Below are positions 60,129-64,000 of a stretch of DNA of 64,000 nt, piece by piece. The notes under the pieces are model-generated. The model made no database searches, was not told the origin of the DNA, and was given only the letters and a program-made list of their open reading frames with translations. The number at the start of each line of letters is the position of its first letter. Position 1 is the first letter of the stretch. The DNA comes from Lachnospiraceae bacterium (lineage in GTDB: Bacteria; Bacillota; Clostridia; Lachnospirales; Lachnospiraceae): assembly GCA_002892395.1 (NCBI GenBank), contig NBBL01000003.1, positions 1-64,000 on the forward strand. The letters run 5' to 3'. A program made the position numbers and the translations under genes.

Positions 60129-62035
60129 AGTGCTTCCAATTCCTCGCTCCACACTCTGCTCACCGCATCTGAGGGAAGACGCAGATCCCCCCGCGGAGAG
60201 ACTGCGACAGAGCCCACCTTCGGACCGTCCGGGAGACAGGAGCGCTTAAACTGCTGTGAAAAGAACCGGCGGTAAAAGACCTTAAGCCACTTAAGGATCG
60301 TCTCGTCCGAATACACGCCGGAAAATGCCTGCTTCGCGAGGCGGTAAATCTTTTTCGGCGGAAAGCCGAAGCGGAGGACATAGTAAAGATAAAAATCGTG
60401 CAGCTCGTAAGGCCCCACCAGATCCTCTGTTTTCTGACTGATCGTTCCGTCCTTCGGCGGAAGGAGCTCCGGACTCACCGGCGTATCCAATATATCCAGA
60501 AGAATCGCCCGAAGCGCCGTCTCCTCTGTTTCCCGGGCACAGTAATGCACCAGATGCCGCACCAGGGTCTTCGGCACTGCGCTGTTCACACCGTACATGG
60601 ACATGTGATCCCCGTTATAGGTGGCCCAGCCGAGTGCCAGCTCGGAAAGGTCTCCGGTCCCGATCACCAGTGCGTTCTCCCTGTTTGCAAGATCCATCAG
60701 AACCTGGGTGCGTTCTCTCGCCTGTGCATTTTCATAGGTGATATCCCGGCAGGCGGGATCCTGACCGATGTCTCGAAAGTGAAGAAGCACCGCTTCGCCG
60801 ATGGGGACTTCCCGAAGCGTGGCCCCGATGCGCTTTGTCAGCTCACAGGCATTGTGGTAGGTCCGGTCGGTGGTTCCAAAGCACGGCATGGTCACAGCCA
60901 GAATCCCTGTGCGCGGCAGCTTGAGAAGATCAAATGCCCGGGCTGTGACCAGCAGTGCCAGCGTGGAATCCAGCCCTCCGGAAATTCCCAGGACAACCCG
61001 CTGTCCTCTCACATGCTCCAGACGCTTCTTTAAGCCGTGTGCCTGGATGTCCAGAATCTCCTCGCAGCGCTTCCACCGGGTCTTTTCCTCCTGCGGCACA
61101 AAAGGGGAGCGCTCTACCCGCCGGGTGAGCACTGTTTCCTCCTCCCGGAAGGTGAGTTCAATCCGGCGATACGCCTGATCTCTTCGAATGCCGAAGGTGG
61201 TGAGTCTCCTTCGCTCTGCGGTGAGACGCTGCACATCCAGCTCTGCACTGACGGCACCTGACGAAAAGCACGCCGACTGGGCAAGGATCGTTCCGTTTTC
61301 TGCAATGATGTTGTGCCCGCCAAACACCAGATCCTGCGTAGATTCCCCCTCGCCTGCATTCGCATAGAGATATGCGCAGGCGAGCCTTGCCGACTGCTGA
61401 CGAACCAGCGCTTCCCGATATGAGCGCTTTCCCACGGTTTCATCGGATGCGGAGCAGTTCACGATCACCGTTGCCCCTGCCATTGCGTGGGCCACAGACG
61501 GCGGAGACGGAACCCAGAGATCCTCGCAGAGCTCCGCCCCGATGACAAGTCCCGGCATATTCCGCACACAGAACAAAAGCTGCGTCCCCAGGGGCACCTG
61601 CGTGCCGTAAAAATCCGCTGTGACCGGAAGCTCCGGTGCCCGTTCAAAGTAGCGCGCCTCGTAAAACTCCCCGTAATTCGGCAGGTACGTTTTCGGAATC
61701 AAGCCCAGCAGCGTGCCGTCCTGAATGCAGGCTGCCACATTATAAAGCCTTCCCTCCTGTTCCCACGGAAGACCGATAAAGGTCAGCATATCGTGCCCGG
61801 CGCTTGCCTCAACCAGCTTTTTCAACTCTTTTTTCGCGGCATCCAGCAAACTCTGCTGCAAAAACAGATCGTTACAGCTGTATGCCGTAAGGCAAAGCTC
61901 GGGAAACACGCAGATTTTTGTGTGCCGTTCCCACTCCTTCTCCATATGAGTACGGACGGATGCCCCGTTCCACGAGACATCCGCTACCCGAACCTGCGGC
62001 GTTACAGCCGCCGCCTTAATGAAGCCGTCTTTCAT
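60125..62035 (-). CDS. nadE: Glutamine-dependent NAD+ synthetase
   Basis: A 636-residue two-domain enzyme. The N-terminal nitrilase-like glutaminase has the Glu in ICVFPELCLTAYSCND, the Lys in GLIPKTYLPNYGEFYEARYF and the Cys in IGAELCEDLWVPSPPS. The C-terminal synthetase has the PP-loop VLGISGGLDSTLALLV and TGDLSELALGWATYNGDHMSMY. It turns nicotinate adenine dinucleotide into NAD+ with glutamine as ammonia source. It completes a NAD theme with pncB and nudC elsewhere in the window. ATG 62035 overlaps the stop of the SPFH gene. Confidence 0.95.
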   Translation of the reverse strand: MKDGFIKAAAVTPQVRVADVSWNGASVRTHMEKEWERHTKICVFPELCLTAYSCNDLFLQQSLLDAAKKELKKLVEASAGHDMLTFIGLPWEQEGRLYNVAACIQDGTLLGLIPKTYLPNYGEFYEARYFERAPELPVTADFYGTQVPLGTQLLFCVRNMPGLVIGAELCEDLWVPSPPSVAHAMAGATVIVNCSASDETVGKRSYREALVRQQSARLACAYLYANAGEGESTQDLVFGGHNIIAENGTILAQSACFSSGAVSAELDVQRLTAERRRLTTFGIRRDQAYRRIELTFREEETVLTRRVERSPFVPQEEKTRWKRCEEILDIQAHGLKKRLEHVRGQRVVLGISGGLDSTLALLVTARAFDLLKLPRTGILAVTMPCFGTTDRTYHNACELTKRIGATLREVPIGEAVLLHFRDIGQDPACRDITYENAQARERTQVLMDLANRENALVIGTGDLSELALGWATYNGDHMSMYGVNSAVPKTLVRHLVHYCARETEETALRAILLDILDTPVSPELLPPKDGTISQKTEDLVGPYELHDFYLYYVLRFGFPPKKIYRLAKQAFSGVYSDETILKWLKVFYRRFFSQQFKRSCLPDGPKVGSVAVSPRGDLRLPSDAVSRVWSEELEAL

Positions 62036-63114
62036 TCCTGATCTGTTCCCTTCTGCTCCCCGCGCAATTCCTGCTGCTCTGCTTCCGCTTCCTGCTGCTC
62101 TGCTTCCGCCAGGATCGGCTTCTGCATGCATTCGTTCTGCGTCTGCATCTCCTGGCATGCTTCCGTCTCCTCTTCGGATTCTTCCGGTTCCTGTCCCGAC
62201 CCGGACTGGGTCACTGTTTCCTTCAATGCGGTCAGCATTCCTGCCATTCCCTGAATCTGGGAGGGAATCACAATCTTAGTGGACTTTCCTTCTGCCATCT
62301 TGCAAAGCGTATCCAAGCTGCGCAGACGAATCACCGCATCATCCGCTCCCGCTTTCCGAAGCATCCGGATTCCCTCGGCCTCCGCCGCCTTCACGGTGCG
62401 AATGGCCTGTGCCTGACCAGCCGCCTCCTGAATCCGTCTCTCCTTCTCAGCCTCCGCGTGAAGGATGGTGGTCTGCTTTTCCGCCTCCGCATTCAAAATC
62501 GCAGCCTCCTTGTTTCCCTGGGCAGTGAGAATTGCCGATTCCTTCCTGCCCTGTGCAAGGGTGATGACCTCCCGCTTCTCCCGCTCCGCCTTCATCTGCT
62601 TCTCCATGGCAATTCGGATGGCATCCGGAGGAAGAATGTTCTTAAGTTCAACCCGGTTCACGCGAATTCCCCAGGGATCCGTCGCCACATCCAGCTGAGA
62701 CCGCATCTCGGTATTGATGGTCTCTCTGGATGTCAGTGTGGTATCCAGATCCATGGATCCAATGATATTTCTCAGTGTCGTCGCTGTCAGATTTTCAATC
62801 GCCGAAATCGGATTTTCCACACCGTAGGTATAGAGCCTTGGTTCCATGATGACGAAGAACACCACGGAATCGATCCGCATGGTGACATTGTCCTTTGTAA
62901 TCACAGGCTGCGGCGGAAAATCGGCCACCTGCTCCTTCATGTTGACCTGCTTTGCCATGCGGTCAATGAAGGGGACCATGACATGCACCCCTGCGCCCCA
63001 AGTGGTATGATACTTTCCCAGGCGCTCCAGAACCACTGCCCTGGCCTGCGGCACAATGCGAATGCAGCTGGTGAAAATCAGGATGAAAATCACTAAAAGA
63101 ATCCCTAGAATCAT
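62032..63114 (-). CDS. SPFH/Band 7 (stomatin/QmcA-like) membrane protein
   Basis: A 360-residue protein with one N-terminal membrane helix (ILGILLVIFILIFTSCIRIV), the SPFH domain (RAVVLERLGKYHTTWGAGVHVMVPFIDRM, DFPPQPVITKDNVTMRIDSVVFF), and a long Ala/Glu coiled coil (REVITLAQGRKESAILTAQGNKEAAILNAEAEKQ). Such proteins build membrane microdomains and often associate with proteases. The last 45 residues are Glu/Gln-rich and include a seven-residue repeat (EAEQQEA-like) encoded by two identical 21-bp units (62068-62109). It is the first gene of the block ending in birA. Confidence 0.92.
   Translation of the reverse strand: MILGILLVIFILIFTSCIRIVPQARAVVLERLGKYHTTWGAGVHVMVPFIDRMAKQVNMKEQVADFPPQPVITKDNVTMRIDSVVFFVIMEPRLYTYGVENPISAIENLTATTLRNIIGSMDLDTTLTSRETINTEMRSQLDVATDPWGIRVNRVELKNILPPDAIRIAMEKQMKAEREKREVITLAQGRKESAILTAQGNKEAAILNAEAEKQTTILHAEAEKERRIQEAAGQAQAIRTVKAAEAEGIRMLRKAGADDAVIRLRSLDTLCKMAEGKSTKIVIPSQIQGMAGMLTALKETVTQSGSGQEPEESEEETEACQEMQTQNECMQKPILAEAEQQEAEAEQQELRGEQKGTDQE
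62068..62109 (-). repeat. Two identical 21-bp repeats in the SPFH gene tail
   Basis: TTCCTGCTGCTCTGCTTCCG plus C occurs at 62068-62088 and again at 62089-62109. It keeps the frame and adds one seven-residue unit to the C-terminal tail. Confidence 0.9.
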
Positions 63115-63164
63115 ATGTTCCTCCTGTCAGATATGCAATTGATTGATCAGCATGTTCAAAGCTC

Positions 63165-63190
63165 AGTATAGCACAGAATCAACTTGTCAA
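63165..63190 (-). promoter_or_regulatory. Possible promoter of the SPFH block
   Basis: On the minus strand TATACT (63170-63165) is a good -10. A perfect TTGACA (63190-63185) lies only 14 bp upstream, too close for a standard -35, so either another -35 is used or the promoter needs an activator. Confidence 0.4.
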
Positions 63191-63240
63191 ACAGGCGCTT
63201 TCCTGCTATTCTTAATTCTGAGTAAAGCACTAGGAATTAA
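63184..63240 (+). promoter_or_regulatory. Promoter and palindromic operator of the Rrf2 gene
   Basis: TTGTCA (63184-63189), a 17-bp spacer and TATTCT (63207-63212) form a promoter. From 63212 to 63240 there is a 29-bp palindrome: outer arms TTAATTC and GAATTAA, inner AGT and ACT about a common centre. It covers the end of the -10 and the start site, which fits autorepression by the Rrf2 protein. Confidence 0.65.
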
Positions 63241-63261
63241 ACTCAAATGGGAGTATGCGCA

Positions 63262-63738
63262 ATGAAAATCTCAACCCGCGGCCGCTATGCACTTCGTATG
63301 ATGCTGGAATTTGCAAAAAAGCCCGACAACGTGACAACGCTGAGCGAGGTGGCAAAAACCCAGCAGCTCTCGGAAAAATACCTGGAGCAGATTGTTTCGG
63401 TCCTGACCAAGGCGAAGTTTGTAAAAAGCATACGCGGCGCTCAGGGGGGCTATCTTCTTGCCCGCCCCGCAAGAGATTATTCCGTCGGCGACATCCTGCG
63501 TCTCACGGAGGGCAGCATGGCGCCGGTTGCCTGTCTGGAAAAGAATACGCCGCCCTGTGAGCTGGCCGGGATGTGCGTCTCCCGCAATGTGTTTCAGAAA
63601 ATTGACAATGCAGTCAACGCCGTAATCGACGGCATCACCCTCGCAGATCTTCTCGCGGAGGAGGAAAAAATAGGACCGGTGCCGGAACAGGCAATGCTGC
63701 ACCGCATCTGTCAGAAGGCGCCGGGCGCTTCCCGCTGA
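63262..63738 (+). CDS. Rrf2 family transcriptional regulator (IscR-like)
   Basis: A 158-residue regulator with a winged helix (ISTRGRYALRMMLEFAK, LSEVAKTQQLSEKYLEQIVSVLTKAKFVKSIRGAQGGYLLAR) and three cysteines in the dimer region (ACLEKNTPPCELAGMCVSR), the pattern of cluster-binding IscR-type members. It probably senses Fe-S or redox state and controls its own gene. ATG 63262 follows GGGAG; an in-frame ATG at 63247 is weaker. No iscS or iscU is visible downstream within the window, so it is not named iscR. Confidence 0.88.
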   Translation: MKISTRGRYALRMMLEFAKKPDNVTTLSEVAKTQQLSEKYLEQIVSVLTKAKFVKSIRGAQGGYLLARPARDYSVGDILRLTEGSMAPVACLEKNTPPCELAGMCVSRNVFQKIDNAVNAVIDGITLADLLAEEEKIGPVPEQAMLHRICQKAPGASR

Positions 63739-63788
63739 TGCTTCCACCCATCAGACCGGGTACCCCGATCTGCCATCGAACGTCAAAA

Positions 63789-63830
63789 CAGCCGGCATCA
63801 GGCAAAAAGCCTGACGCCCGGCTGTTTTTT
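63789..63830 (+). terminator. Terminator of the Rrf2 gene
   Basis: ACAGCCGGCATCAGGC, loop AAAAA, GCCTGACGCCCGGCTGT, then TTTTTT: a long stem with one mismatch and a T-run. The gene is therefore monocistronic. Confidence 0.85.
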
Positions 63831-63931
63831 CCGGAATCATGGTTCCTCCGCCGGGAAGCCCATCTGTCCGGAAGCCTCTCCTTACGTTCCCGGTCTTCCC
63901 TCCGGTTGGTCCTCCGGTTTCACTTCGCGGC

Positions 63932-64000
63932 TCAGCGCTGCTCCAGAAGCTTCTCTGCGCTCACATACTTCACGCAGAGTGCAAACAGCTCTGTGGCGGT
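63932..64000 (-). CDS. 3' end of an unidentified minus-strand gene
   Basis: From the right edge the minus strand reads TATELFALCVKYVSAEKLLEQ-R and a stop at 63934-63932. The segment is helical in character and the frame is open to the edge. It is too short to identify. Confidence 0.4.
   Translation of the reverse strand, partial: TATELFALCVKYVSAEKLLEQR

Overview
The window looks like a chromosome segment of a fairly GC-rich member of the Clostridia, most likely Lachnospiraceae. Evidence: a class 3 (Firmicutes-type) fructose-1,6-bisphosphatase, the PyrK/PyrDB type of dihydroorotate dehydrogenase, a T-box leader on ileS, a QueH-type epoxyqueuosine reductase, an A-type flavoprotein (FprA), a YitT protein and a VanZ-like protein. 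The genus cannot be fixed from the sequence alone.

Positions 1 to about 10,440 are an accessory, scar-rich region next to the 3' end of rlmD. It holds the end of an IS256-family element that cuts azlC, an intact azlD, an internal glycerol kinase fragment, an IS30 fragment, a secreted DUF5722 protein, a decayed cbiG-cobU pair, a Fic protein behind an IS3 remnant, a single-chain restriction-modification enzyme with its own promoter, and a truncated serine recombinase. Sequences resembling the rlmD 3' end occur at both edges (about 874-941 and 10155-10441), which suggests repeated integration at that site.

From 10.4 kb on the content is ordinary chromosome, almost all on the minus strand. Blocks: rlmD, an M24 peptidase, a Cof-type phosphatase and tRNA-Pro (10.4-14.8 kb); a peptide block pepV, dipeptide epimerase, DUF819 transporter and transglutaminase-like protein (14.8-20.1 kb); plus-strand DUF3870 and YitT genes; the complete phosphate regulon pstSCAB-phoU-phoB-phoR with a Pho-box-like site (21.9-28.5 kb); glgP and T-box-controlled ileS; cyuA; plus-strand gpmA and the NAD genes pncB-nudC; then one long co-directional run from pyrF to fbp (pyrFKDE, vanZ-like, a small membrane protein, an M29 peptidase, purEMND, fbp; 51.2-39.3 kb). 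After this come a GNAT gene, a small alarmone synthetase, an Mrp ATPase, fprA, rpoD-queH, a block SPFH-nadE-trmH-membrane protein-birA, and an Rrf2 regulator under an apparent autoregulatory palindrome.

The least expected feature is a set of short direct-repeat arrays at gene junctions and in leaders, each with its own unit sequence. Two arrays in the pyr cluster each have five copies at exactly 32-bp period but unrelated sequence (48374-48533 and 51327-51486). Others have 8-bp units (pepV leader; glgP stop codon) or in-frame 15- or 21-bp units (queH tail, rpoD 5' region, SPFH tail). The pepV leader also carries an apparent promoter, an intrinsic terminator and a long-range complementary pair, so it is a candidate attenuator.
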